From assembly GCA_944472155.2 (NCBI GenBank), contig OX235273.1:83198793-83262792 (forward strand): a stretch of 64,000 nt of DNA. The letters are read 5' to 3'. A program made the position numbers and the translations under genes. The stretch comes from Trichobilharzia szidati. Taxonomy: Eukaryota > Platyhelminthes > Trematoda > Strigeidida > Schistosomatidae. The notes beneath the pieces were generated by a model that saw only the letters and a list, made by a program, of their open reading frames with translations, had not been told where the DNA came from and did not search any database. Positions 1 through 12,539 of this stretch are shown piece after piece; the stretch's first letter is position 1, and each line of letters opens with the position of its first letter.

Positions 1-2340
1 CAATCTACAATTACGGAACCTGAATATTCCTCTTACTTAGCATTGATCTACTGCGTCGATCCAAACATTTCTCTGTGTTATTATGCGTCTCCATTATTTT
101 TCGTCTCACAGATCGCTCAAGATCTTAATCCTTTTTGTGACAAGGTCATTCTTTTTATGACAAGCTCTTTATACCATTGGTGAAGCACCATAAAAGCACC
201 GTATTAAATTCTTCTTTAGAAATTTATGCATTTCAAATTAGGAACTTATGAAATTTAGTCAAAAACTTTTCATTAGTTGCCATTCTAAATTCATTCAGTG
301 AATAGAAACTTCCCAACTATTTAGCAAAAATTACACTCGCTTATGACTTGAGGCTAAGTACAACAACTGAACGAATTGAAGTGATAATAACGCACCTGCG
401 TATGTGCATATTTTTCAGTATGCTAAAAAGCATGAGTTTATATTTCAGGACTAGCATTCCTAAAGTGAGAAGCAGTTGCAGTCCTGAATATTGAAGTGGC
501 TTTCAACAGCAAGTTTCTTGGAATGAGCTCAGATATTTCTTTGTCATCACCTGTTTTGACAAACACAAACTGATGGATGCATTTGGAAGAAACATGGAGT
601 GAAGATTTGTCAGCTCTAGATTGCTTAGGTAAACAAATTTATTTGTAAACAGTGACAAATTTAGCGGCTGATAAACCCCTAAAACCAGCTCAAATGTTGT
701 CCTGTTCACCCGTTCCTATTCATATAAATTGGATTTTGTCTCATGTGTGATGCTTCTGCTATAAGACCTTTTATTACATACAGACTATACTGAATGATTC
801 TATCATTAAGAAAGACAGTGTTATGGTCCCACGTATGAGTACGCCAGGTCGCAGTTGAAAATTTTTCGAATTTTTCATGTCCTATTAAGCTTTCAGGTGA
901 TCAAAGAGTAGGTTCAGCATACTCCTTGTTCCCAACTTGGCTTCTCAAGGAGCTTGTTCAATGAACATTCTGTCACAAGCTGAACATATTATCCCACGAA
1001 TATAATCATATTTAGAATCTTCAAAGATTCTGTTGAATTTGTTATATACAACTTTGGTGTCATTTTATGTAACAGTCTATTTAGGTGAAAACTGTTGTAG
1101 TTTATAATTTTATAGTACTTTCTAGGTTACATCCTATGCTAATTTACATTTAGGGATAGAATCTCACAGGAGATCACATATCACTCCATGAAATGTAGTT
1201 AGAGGCTTGTTTCTCAATTATCATTTAATCATAAATAGTATACACAGTGTCAAGGTACTTAAATCAGCGAATCTGAGCTAACTTCGAGTTTGATCTTACA
1301 TGATCCTAGCATCAAACATGACGTATTCCGAAAAACCTTGTCCTTTACTCTGTCCAAACAACATCTAGTTATTTGAGTAAGCAGAGATGAGTTTAAAGAT
1401 ACTGCATCATTGCCATAGACTTTGATCCAGAGGCTGATGCTGCCCTTAATGAAAAAACCTCCTGATACCAGTAAGATAAATTTTGTAGATCAACCATTTT
1501 GGTTGGGTGTATTTTTGGATTTCAACACTTACGTTGTATATGAATGTCTCAATCTCTTAAATGCCAGATGACGATCACAATTAAAGTAACGTGCACTATG
1601 ATTGTAAGTGATTTTAGTCAATTCACTACCCAGATTATCTTTCTGATACATGAACGTCTTCGAGAGAGCTCGTCTTGACTAATATAGCTTATTGGGTCAT
1701 TCTGATACATATGCTCAAATAGAATGTCAAGGTGACGAGTTTTATTCTTGATGGGACATCGAATTCTAAAGTTCATATATACACCAAAGGCGATGGATAT
1801 AATGCAATCATTAACTATCAAATCAGGGTGGTATCAGGCAAACTAAAATATTGAATGATTATTGTCTGAGGTCTTTGCACAGTTTGTCTGATTTCTTCAG
1901 GCAAAGTTATGTGCGAATACGTTCGCTGGAGAACGCCAGCAACACTGTCAAGACGATTATGTTGTAGAAATCTTGTGAAAATATAAATTCTCAGAACAGT
2001 TTGTGATTCCCATTGTGGATCAATGTGAATGGATGAATTACGAAACAGATGAAATATGCAGAAGCAATAACTAACCGGTAGACAAGTACCGTTAATCAGA
2101 TATTCATCAGCAAGACAGAAATGTCAACTTTCTAAGATGGAAAACTTCAACTTGAGATCCAAATAACGAACAGTTATGTCCTTCGTATGCTATTGTTCAC
2201 CTCGAAAATCGCAAAATTCGTAGTTATTTAAATGCCACAGGTGATACTATTCTAAACGGACGTATACACCCTCAGCAATTATCCATTTGCAGAAAGATCT
2301 TCAAGAAATAAATGATATGTGCTAAACAAGAACTTCTTAA
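1..2340. other. Intergenic, nothing recognised
   Basis: AT-rich DNA downstream of gene A. Only short chance frames (under 70 codons), no repeat partner inside the window and no RNA gene seen. Confidence 0.6.
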
Positions 2341-2346
2341 TTTATT
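2341..2346 (-). terminator. Polyadenylation signal AATAAA, gene A
   Basis: AATAAA on the minus strand 52 bp after the TAA stop of gene A. Confidence 0.5.
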
Positions 2347-2397
2347 TCGTAAAACATGTTTATGTTCAGTGATTTACTGGTTTCGGTACCAAAAGCT

Positions 2398-5300
2398 TTA
2401 TCCATCGTCAACATCAGCCAATCTTATCTCCCTCTCACCGAAATCGAATACAGTGTAGAATTTTCTCATGAATACATCGCCAAGAATCCAGAATCCCTTG
2501 GACAATTTACCACTGCCTCTGAAAGGTGATAGACAGTCTGTTGATAGCCAGTTGGAATCCTGAAATGTGAAAATGGAAAGACCTTCTTCAGATTTCTTTA
2601 ATTCAGTGTCTAGAAATGACTATAGATAATAATTGCATCAGAATTCTAATTCAACTACTTCGTCATTTTATCTCACCCACTATTGCAATTTCAGTGTCAT
2701 CGTACCCGATCAATCTGCCTGGATTCTTGAAATTTGTCCTATTGATATTTGAGTCACTGTGAGTCATTTAGCTGATCAGCTGTACGTTCCTCTTCGAGAA
2801 TCCAAATGCAACAGAAGATCCGGAAGTTGCTGAATCTAGTGAGCAACAAAGATAATCCCTGTTTTTGTTATAGGTAGAACAGTGTATTATTACGCATATA
2901 TTTATGATAGGTGCTCGGAATCGGGGGCGAAGGACTTAGTCAACCTAATGCCGACTTTGTGACACGACTGGATTGAAATAGTTCCATGAAAATGCTTATT
3001 AGAAGAACATATCTCTCTCAAAGAAAAACTTACTCTGACAAATGAATAACAGTGACACTGTCTATCTGTTCGCATGGAGTTCAAAATGTGTTGAAATTTA
3101 TTTCATAACAACAAGTATGATTTAGGCGTTACTTTGACTGACTCAGCGTTCCCTGGCAATCAATTCGGGCATACTTTATTCACTGACGATTTAAAATAAA
3201 ATGGTGGTTGAAATATTCACAACGGAGAATGAATAAACGTTTGCTCATCACAGAATATCAGAAAATTCAACTGAAAATCTATACTTACTTTAACCACGTA
3301 ATCTTTTGCTTGATATACGTATCTTCTCTCCTTGAAGATAAACTCAATGGGAGGAAGGTTATTGAGATTACCGCAGTCGACTTTATATTCCCCATCCGTT
3401 GCAGATACGGCACCGAGTTGGGAATTAATTTTACCCACCACTGCATTAGATCCGACTATCAAGGATGTCCCAGTATCTATAATACCAGAGCATGCTGCAT
3501 CGCAATACTCCACTCCATTCACCTTCAAGCTAAGCAGGGTAAAACGTAGTTGGAACATTGACTAGTCTCTACAACAAATGGTGTATTGATCACAAAACTA
3601 CTCTTCCTAATAAGCAGTAATTATGTCGTCTTTAACGTCACTAACTACACTCGCCCAATAAATCTGAACTTTTTGTCGAGTTTACATGCACAAACACACA
3701 CCACTGAATTATTTAATCTGATTTGGTCCCACGTGCTTATTGACTACACATTTCATATGGATTTAAACAATAATCAAAACTAACTGACTATTATCCAGTC
3801 GGGTACCAGTAGCACAACATAATTTCTGATATGAATCTAGTTTGGCTTTAGTGACTTTTCTGAGCCAAAGATTAATGTATAAATAGTTGTGGAGTCTGAA
3901 GGAGAATCTATCAAAAGCAATTGTCCCCTGTAATTGTTTTGCTCTGAAAACATATCAATACTACAGAACTATAAGTAAATTGGGTTTGCTGAATGTGAGT
4001 TCCAGGGATGACAACAGAAGCATATGATGAAAAAATTTAGTGGACATATAGTGAACTGAACCCAACTAATAGAGACAACAGAAGTCTATTGAAAATCCGC
4101 AGGATAACAAACAATAACGACAATAATGGCATGAAGTAAACTAGGCGAAGAGGAGTAAGAAGAGAGAAATCCAAAATGAAATTGTGAGGTGAATGTGTGG
4201 TGACGGCTGTCAGCAAGACAAAATTGTAGACAATAACTGACGTCAATGTTTACGTCCCGAATCACGGTCATGAGAAAAGACAATAACAAGAAAAAGACTA
4301 ACCTTGAGGAACTCAACAACCAATCAAAGCAGACTTAGCGTGTGCAAACACGATTCGCAGATATATGGATAACCTTGTAAACAACGGTCACAAGCAGTAC
4401 ACAATAACTTTCAGCAAGAAAATTCAACTAGAATAGGTTGCTTCTCTGCTAAAATAAAGAATTATAGTGAACATAAAAATCTATAACTATCTCTTGATTT
4501 TCTCAATAAACTATCTGTCGCCTGGCCCTTGTCTTCTGTCTTTACAAATGTACACTTTTGCGCACACACGTCAATTGTGTTCTCATTCATCTCTGTATAT
4601 TCAGGAGACGTAACCACAGACTGTTTGGTGCTCAGTATACAACTGCAAATTTCTCATCTGTTTTATGCGATGTTCACTATCCACTAGTTATTCACCTGAT
4701 TACTGCTTTTCCAAGCCAAACTCTCACATGAATACGGCCTAAACAAATAACTCCACAGAACCCGCTAAATTTGTATACACGTGCTGATGTGACCATCAAT
4801 TGTAACTTACCTTTAATGCAATTTTTCAGTATAGGTCTGGTTCAGAAATTAGTGTGTAATTCCGAGGCACTGAAATTTTTTTCAATAGATCTAATCAACC
4901 TGCTATTAAATTTACCAGTAGATATGGCTCCCACGAATTGCACCTTTATGTACTTATACTCTGAAACATTTTCTCACATTTCTGATTTTCATTTACTGGC
5001 TGATAAATTCTACAATTCATGTATTTGTAGCCACAGAGTTTAGATGAGAACTGACTGCAAAGAAATGCTTGCCCAAGTTAATCTTTTTCCGAATATACTA
5101 TGGCGATATCAATGTAAACGATTTATTTTCAATTATTTGGAATTTTCAAATCTCATCTCGTTCAGTGAATGAATACGAGAATGTATGACTTTTATTACTA
5201 TGACACACAAGAATCGCCATTATGATAAAGTACTTCGCTAAGATGATACGAATGTGATAAGCATGAAATTGTTTGCTGCGATCTTCATATGCATATGAAA

Positions 5301-8300
5301 GATGCTGAATTCTTTGTTAATAACTTCATTCAAGTATGTATGCACTGATTACCTTTTGATGTTAACAATCCAACGATTTGCAGAGAGGACAGGCAAGTTT
5401 TCGAAATCTCCAGTAAAATATTCAGGATCAACACCACCCAGCACCATCTCTCCACCAGCAAGACCATTCTTCCTACAAAATACAAGAAATAATAATTGTG
5501 TGTCGATTACAAAGCTAGAGGTGAGTTCAAATTTGTATTTCATCAATGGGAAAGTGAATGGTAATCATAGTAAACGTGTAGTAGAAATTTACGTAAAATT
5601 CCAATGCATAGCAATATTACTCATAAGGTAATCTAGCAGCAGTTTCGAAATATCATGCCACATTTTCTTTCATACATTCTTGGGGCTGGGAGATGGCGCT
5701 CATACTGAATAGTCGTCGAGTATACATTTATGAAGTGCTATCTTTATCACTAGGTGAAGAGATGTTCGAAAGCGTATTTCAGAATGATAGTAAGAAACAC
5801 AGACTGTGGTGGAACTAGGGAATGAATTAACTATTAGCTCTAACATATTTTAACACTCATAAATCTCTGATTCTGCACGTCTTTGTGCTTACTGTTTCTA
5901 CATTCGGATGTGATAAACTTTCACAGTGCTACAACTGGTTATTGTTTCAAATCTTGTATTGCCATTATACATCATGGAGGGGAAAGTTTGTATTTGTTCA
6001 ATTGTTACTCAAAAGTAGTGTCGAGTAATATGATTTTAAACAACGATATCATTTAGTAAGTACCTTGGATGCTTGTATGACTTAAAATTAATCATCACTT
6101 GAATATCTTGCATGTGATCAACCCACCCACTAGAACTCAGGAATATGAGGAGTAGATTGTGCCAAAAGCTTCACCTTTCGTGTGACATCCTTTTTATGGT
6201 TGGTGCTTCGTACTCTCTTCATTACCAGATATCCCCTATTAACGCTCATGCAAAATAATTCATTCATTTTGAAACAATATTTCACGAAATCGTACGATCA
6301 ATTTCACAACAAAATATTGTGCTCTGCTTTGGTCTAAAGCTATTTGAACGTATTTACTTCTCAGTATTCCAAATAACAAACTAACACATAATGTGGAAAC
6401 AGACATTGGTGAATATCAGTAAATCTTTGATACATCCATAGATCATTGCAACTGCCCTGATATCGTGCTGTAAACTGAGGACCTACCGACTCAGGTAGAA
6501 TGAAAACACTGGATCCATATCCTTTGATTGAGAAAGTATGTTGGGGAAGAATGGAGTGTTCCCATATATTGACACATTTCTCCTTGACATACCAATTATT
6601 CCATCGAATTCATTAGCAAAGAAGTCATCAGAGAATACATTTGTTACTTCAGCAAACGCCTGATTGCGAACAACTAAGGAGTTTATCTAAAACCAGTGTT
6701 ACTTCAAACCGTAAAACCACAATACCTGCATTGTATCCATGCTCCAAAATCCAGAGTAACTACCAACGATGTATTTTACCTCAAACTTTGTTCCATTTGA
6801 CTGATACGTTGATGATTTCGAACTGTCATAAAATCGAATGAACCAACACGAGATATCTAGAAACCAACATTTTCTTGATGGAAGCCAGGTGTCGGTTGAT
6901 CCTGTGTCGAAGAGTACACGAAACGTTTGTGGTGGCGTTCCCACTTGTAGTTCTCCATAGTACTGAAACTTACATGACCATTACGATTAACAAAATGATA
7001 GTGTTTGGCAATTTTTGATAACCCTGCACTTTGTACAGTGGAAAAATACAGGTGGACAATTTTATAAATTTCCACCAACTTTCCTTATCCTTACGAAAGT
7101 GATATCCTCGAATAAAATAATATTGAATTAAAACTCATCAGAATATTACTAACATTGGATTTTCGCTAGCTATTAAGCATTTAAGACTGTCACATGTGAC
7201 CATCACTAGTAATGTCAAGGAGTCTAATAAGATCACTGCACAAAAGTAACACCACAAAATATCATATTTTTGGTAGATGCCTTGCATTTCGATTGGAACT
7301 AAGAGATCCGGAGACATATCTCCTTTTTATTCGGTCCTCTTTCTTCAGTTTCAGCTGATAACAAAACTGCTTTCAAGCCCTCACTTCCCTCCACATGACT
7401 TCCTTCTTGTCGTTTGTGGAAGCCTGACCTTTCGGTTGCAATTCACATTCCCATTGAGGGCTCGTACTTGATGTACGTCGCTGGCACAAAAGTAGAATGA
7501 TCAACGACCACGCACATGGTTCGAGTTTCCATTCCCGGTAGACGCACTAATTTACCTCGCAAAACCAGTAGTAGGATTGGTAAGGAGGGAAGGTTGGACT
7601 TGAGGCTAGCAACCCCATCCCGTGAAAATAAATAAGACTGCCACAGAAACTTCAAGTCTCTGGCTTGAAGCCCTGTGTTCCACTGGGAGCGTGAAGGAAT
7701 AAAAAGAACTTCATGGTATTCACGACGCATACAAAATCAGTGTCTATTCCTTTCGAACTGCACACTGTCTCCAAGGAAGTGAACACCGTTCCTGCTTTGA
7801 GATCCTCAGCTATATCGTCTGTTTTTACTGTCTCTTCTGCAAAGTTTCCATCCTAAACTGATTGCAGTACAACAACTCTCACTGCTTAAGTGGTCACCAA
7901 ATATGTTGCTTAGGATGAACAAGAGTGGTTCTAGCATACAATTAAGTTGCCTTTACTTCCAACTGGCAGGTACCTGTCTTTCCTTCCACACATTTTTCAG
8001 TAACGGAATATAGACAATCGCTTGGATCTCTACCTCCATCCCTTATTCTTCTTCAGTAAAGGGAATTCAATCTGGTCCCTCTACTTCCCCGTCCTACAGT
8101 AAATGTATGGCATTTATTATTTCTGATTTCGTCGAACATTTGTATTTGCAAAACGTTGTGTGTCTGCTGGTTGAATTTCTGGATAAGTGTCCTTTGAAAT
8201 TGTCTGCTCAATATTTCCGTTGTTTCACTACTTTTTTTCAATAGCTTCATTGCATTTGCCTCCTCAGGATTGCGACCTGATTATTTGGATAAAGTGAGGT

Positions 8301-10154
8301 CTCTTATGGATCACCGGTCTTCTGATTAAGCAGCTAGCATGCAGTAAAAGAGACATCGTCTTTCCTAGCACTCTTCTTCACTCGTTCGTCCATTGCTGTG
8401 TGGGTTATATTAAGCTGCTGCTTTCGTTTTTCCTCTTTTCCCTGGCTCACCGTGTACCACACTGTTCTTGTTTCCTTTACAGATTCCAGTTGTCGATGTG
8501 AGCCACCCTTTATTTTGCTTAATCTGCTTGACTAAAATGAGTATAAAGTATTCAAGGTGACTTTCTCATTTCTCTCCTTCACTTTCTGTATGTTGAAACA
8601 GAATTGTGGTCTACTTCTTGCCCTTCGAAGACTTCCCAGTTCATCTTTAGGATTGCTTACACTAGATAAAAGTCTGAACCTGCAACTGTTCCTTCGTCAT
8701 TCTTGTGCCCAGGTAGATGCGTCTATCTTTTCTTAAGACTGAAATGTATTCTATCTGATTTTTGATGTGTTCATGAGAAGACATAGTGGAGAATTTGCAG
8801 GAATCTGTGACTCTCGGAATTGCCTACCGAAGAGTCAGTAATCTAGTCCAACTACCTAGACGGGTGGCTTTCACGATGTCACCAACAGCAATGAAGGCTC
8901 TCGCAGAGTGGGGAAGAATCTACCTTGAGATTATGACAGTGGGATTCAAGCTTGCTGGCAGTCATGGAGACAACTGAATAAGACTGCAGAGAACATACAT
9001 GCTACCGAATCTCCATGTTCCACTCAGAATCCAACAAATAATAATAAAATATTTATCGTCCATATACATACTAAAAGAATCATCCATTACAAGGTTATTA
9101 GTTATATTACGTTGTGCCCCAATATGGCTTTGAATTTGTCATGAAAGACTTTGATATAAACAAGTAAAATTCCATTACACGCATGACACTTACATTTGAC
9201 AAATATTTTCCCGCATTTCCGCTTATCTACTAGTTCATTGAGAAAATTATTAATGAATGTGGTGTTGTGTTCTCATATCCCGAATACAGTCACTCACCAT
9301 GTAATGATTGATGTGTGAGTTATGGGTCAGCGATCACATCACATCTCTTACCATACAGCAGCATTCAGAAACTGACAGTGGGCATTGTGATGTGATCATG
9401 TCAATGAGTTTAGAAACATCTGTCAGTCATTGTTATTTCAGTTTGAGATTTATAAGATCAAGTCGAATAACTAGTTTCTTCATTGGTATTCTGGATTCAG
9501 AAAGTGAAATAGAGTCGACTTTCAATATTCAGATGATGCGTCGTATTGTGTAATTAACTGCAACTGAAACCACGGGATTATCGACACGACGGATAGTATT
9601 CATACATCGTCCGTAGAGTGCTCAGAATTATTAGGAATAATGCCTGTAATTTAGTCAGAAGTAGGAAATATTATGATTTCCTAGTTTGATTCTAAAGTAT
9701 CCTAACTTCTTCTGATGTAGCCTGCATATGAAATATTCGAAAACATTCGATTCACACTATTATCCTCATGACATTAATGTACACTACTAAATATGACCAG
9801 ATAATACTTCTAGACTATTAGTAATGAATAGCACTGCATAAACGTTCAGCGACAGATTTAACCAGTTATTTCAGTATACAGATATATCCTATTCACTTAG
9901 TATTACAGATGTCAGTGACACTCCGAATAAGCTGACATTAATTAAAGTCAACCTACATCGTAGTAATTGTGCAGCTGTTCTGCTGTTGGTGTATCTCCAC
10001 CATTCCATAAATTTGTCCACCTTCGTTGTAATGCCCGGAGCTGTTTTCGAAACGGATTTAGCACAGACTTTATTCCAGACACTGGATGCAGACGAATTTT
10101 GATAATCTCAGAGTTCACACAATGTAGACAGATGAGAAGTATGATCACGTTCAT
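2398..10154 (-). CDS. Gene A: cathepsin D-like aspartic protease, complete, six exons
   Basis: Predicted secreted or lysosomal A1-family endopeptidase of 387 residues. Exons on the minus strand: 9957-10154, 6726-6968, 6487-6686, 5353-5472, 3289-3529 and 2398-2559. Lengths are 198, 243, 200, 120, 241 and 162 bp; every junction is GT/AG and the frame stays open to TAA at 2398. Introns are about 2988, 39, 1014, 1823 and 729 bp. Residues 1-15 form a signal peptide (hydrophobic core, VNS before E16), followed by a short basic propeptide. First catalytic site FDTGST has Asp87; second, IIDTGTS, has Asp272. The CatD-like Cys pair (RKC...SCW), the NGT glycosylation site, the LGDVF strand and Cys pairs in exons 5-6 are present. 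The flap reads Tyr132-Ile-Val-Gly-Ser where the family usually has YGxGS. AATAAA lies at 2341-2346. Schistosome cathepsin D digests haemoglobin; that role here is inference. Confidence 0.9.
3994..4546 (-). repeat. LTR-like repeat in intron 4 of gene A
   Basis: About 553 bp, starting TGTAAAGACAGAAGAC and ending CTGGAACTCACA on the minus strand, so it has TGT...ACA ends. The same block sits at 62485-63038 in intron 4 of gene E, so the insertion predates the inverted duplication. Its GAAGACACGGGCCAGG-like start recurs at 29968. No target duplication is obvious and no retroelement body is attached; a solo LTR is the likeliest reading, not proven. Confidence 0.4.
7443..9000 (-). mobile_element. 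Degenerate retroelement-like sequence in intron 1 of gene A
   Basis: Read on the minus strand, this half of intron 1 matches 58050-59600 in gene E. It contains broken reading frames, among them KLLKKSSETTEILSRQF at 8053-8250, followed in the partner copy by IPLLKNVWKERQVPASWK, which resembles the stretch just before the palm of non-LTR reverse transcriptases. Many stops and frameshifts; very old. A 95-codon open frame at 7443-7730 has no recognisable domain and is probably chance. Confidence 0.3.
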
Positions 10155-10210
10155 TATAATGAATATTAGAAGTATTAAAATTAATTATTTCTTTGTGTTT
10201 AAATCTACAT

Positions 10211-10251
10211 ACTTATATTGATATGCTCATTGCTACACAAATTCTGATTGG
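10211..10251 (-). promoter_or_regulatory. Gene A core promoter: CCAAT box and TATA-like box
   Basis: On the minus strand CCAATCAGA (10243-10251) is followed by AATATAAG within 10211-10222, and the ATG is at 10154. The same arrangement precedes genes B and E. An AT microsatellite (about 10318-10346) and a short ACATTG/CAATGT hairpin lie just upstream. Confidence 0.6.
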
Positions 10252-10317
10252 TTATCATTGACATTACTGTTGGTTTGTTGTTAGCACATTGTCTAACAAT
10301 GTGTGATAATCACGGCG

Positions 10318-10346
10318 TATATATACAGATATATATATATATGTAC
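10318..10346. repeat. TA microsatellite upstream of gene A
   Basis: Imperfect TATATA run, matched by 56691-56714 in the right arm. Confidence 0.7.
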
Positions 10347-11229
10347 TAATAGCCTATACAGTGTACGCCTGTTGGATCGGCCAACTCTAATGGTTCAGGA
10401 TTATCAGGATGTTTTTGACGAGGTATAATACACCCGGCTTCAGGTATGACAAATAAGTCAATTAAACAAACCGCATTTCCAAACGGTTACTGATTTCTTC
10501 TAATATATTTCAGCCATAATTTGCAACTGAGGTTCCAAGTGAATACGTCAGAGAGTTTATTTTTAGGTAGAATCCAGCATAAATATTTGTTGTTTCGGCT
10601 AAATACTTTCAAAAGCACGATCCCTGTGCAGCATAACTATTTCGGAGATTCAAAGTTTGGAAACACACAACGTGAGGATATACTCAATAAGATAAGATGT
10701 ACGTGTACAGCAGGTTTAGTTCAGCCATAGAAAGGTTATCAACGACCGAAGAGAATGTTCATTTATTATATGAGATAAATTTCAACGGAAACGAGTAATT
10801 AGGATTCTGAAGTATCGAAATGGTAAACAAATATTAAATTGAAGAAGTTGTTAGCAATAAGCAGTGTTAAGTCTAACGCAAAAATACCAGTAACTGAAGA
10901 TAGTTAAGAAAGGAATTAACAACTGCCATTGTGGAAATTTCAGTTACCAATTAGATCAATCATTCTGCGCCGTTCTACCTACCAACGTTTTCATAAGTAT
11001 CGAGAAAGTACATAGTAATAAAATTACTTCAAATAATCCCAGTGTATTGAGAAAACGAAATGAAGATTTTTCTGGGGTGAATTTTTTAAAATGACCCAAT
11101 CTGATTCAATACTCAAATTATTACAGAAAATTCTGCAACATTTATGGTCTGCATATATTGAAAATGATTAATAAATTAGAGGTTACCAGGCCGTAGGTGT
11201 TACGAACTTCCTGGAAAAAATTGAGCGCC

Positions 11230-11450
11230 CAGTCAGATTGATTCATTATAAAAAAATTCAAATTAATCCCATCGTGTTAAAAAAATCAAAACAAGATTTT
11301 TCTGAACGTTTCGCTGTGTAAGCCACAGCTTCTTCTGCAGATTTATTCGGATTATTATTAATGATCAAAATATATAGTCAAAAATTTTTACATAAATTGA
11401 AGTCAGTTTATTTGAAGGTCATTTGTCCATGGACATTTTTACCAATAGAA
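11230..11450 (-). mobile_element. 3' tail (pLTR-like) of the family 1 PLE, left arm, with degraded hammerhead-like core
   Basis: Matches 55560-55770 of the right arm. On the minus strand it carries GCTGTGGCTTACACAGCGAAAC (11303-11329 region), a perfect 6-bp stem followed by GAAAC. The upstream core reads CAGAAGA instead of CTGAAGA. Confidence 0.5.
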
Positions 11451-12530
11451 AATATTGGAACAAGACATACAAGCGAACAATATTGTTTTCAATTAGATCT
11501 TCTTCAGGCTTTACTCTAATTTACATAGATTTATATATAAAATTTTAACCAATGACGGTGATTTTGGGAATCAAATAATAATCTTAATAGTCTTAGTAAT
11601 AATAATAATGTGATAAATGTTTTGAACGTAGTTAATAACTATGATAATAATGATAACAAAATATTGATAATAAGGTTTATGCAGGTGATAAGAATAACAA
11701 AGATATTATATGTATATGTGTATAAATAAATTGGGTCAAATCTTAAAAGGTGAAGTGGAACGATAATCAGAGTTTAAATAAATATTATAAAAGTACAAAG
11801 GAGGTGGAAAATAAGAAAGGGTGGGAGGGTTTTGAATACAGTTCACCTAGGCCAAGAGAGAGACAAAGGTAGAACAAACTTCTTTTGTATGCGAAGACTA
11901 GGATTGTTCTCTCGAATTCCCATAGCTTCGGCTAGGTGTAAAAGACGGTTTCTGATTCCATTCGAAAGACTCGATGGAATACGATAGATAACTTTGAAAG
12001 CACTATTTTGTCCACTTGGTGACCGCTATCAATCAAATGAGCCAAAATAGAACTTCGTATGGATTTTATTTGACCTTTTCCGAACCATGAAGGAAGATGC
12101 TCATTAATGCGTTTGTTCAGCTGTCTAGTTGTTCGCCTTATATAGCTTTCTCCACAGGAGCAACTAAATTTATAGATACACATCGAAGTGGCACAACTAG
12201 GTAGCTTATCTTTCACTTGAGCAATCAAAATTGGTCGGCTGGAAAATGACAAACAAAGGGTGGCGGCAGTATAAGTCCGTTTTATCGCTCTCGATAATCT
12301 CAGATGTAAGAGTTTACTAGCCACGTCCCCATTAAATTGAAGTTTCATGAACAGTTGTTTCTTTTTAACTGTTGTCAGTTTTTCTTTGTTGTATGTGGTA
12401 TTCATGTGTCACCTAACAAATCTACTAGGATAACCCATTTGGACCAGCGTATTTTGGATATATCCTAGCTCATTTTCTAGGGAGTCATCTGTACAAATAC
12501 GTCTTGCTCTATTCGTAAGGCATCTAAGCA
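11450..12530 (-). mobile_element. Penelope-like element, second family, C-terminal fragment, left arm only
   Basis: Minus-strand frame CLTNRARRICTDDSLENEL (about 12525-12420), a stop, then an open frame 12405-11932 containing FSCSCGESYIRRTTRQLNKR and the downstream HLIDSGHQVDK segment of a GIY-YIG endonuclease. Coding-like sequence continues in a shifted frame to about 11840; an AT-rich 3' region follows. It interrupts the 3' tail of the family 1 copy: the flanking tail sequence resumes at about 11450. The right arm lacks this fragment. It belongs with the relic at 34700-35490. Confidence 0.75.
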
Positions 12531-12539
12531 AATTGATTG

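Noticed and set aside
3208..3549. Plus-strand 113-codon frame over exon 5 of gene A (and its mirror at 63483-63824)
   Set aside because: Antisense shadow of a conserved coding exon; the sense frame has the DTGTS motif and fitting splice sites.
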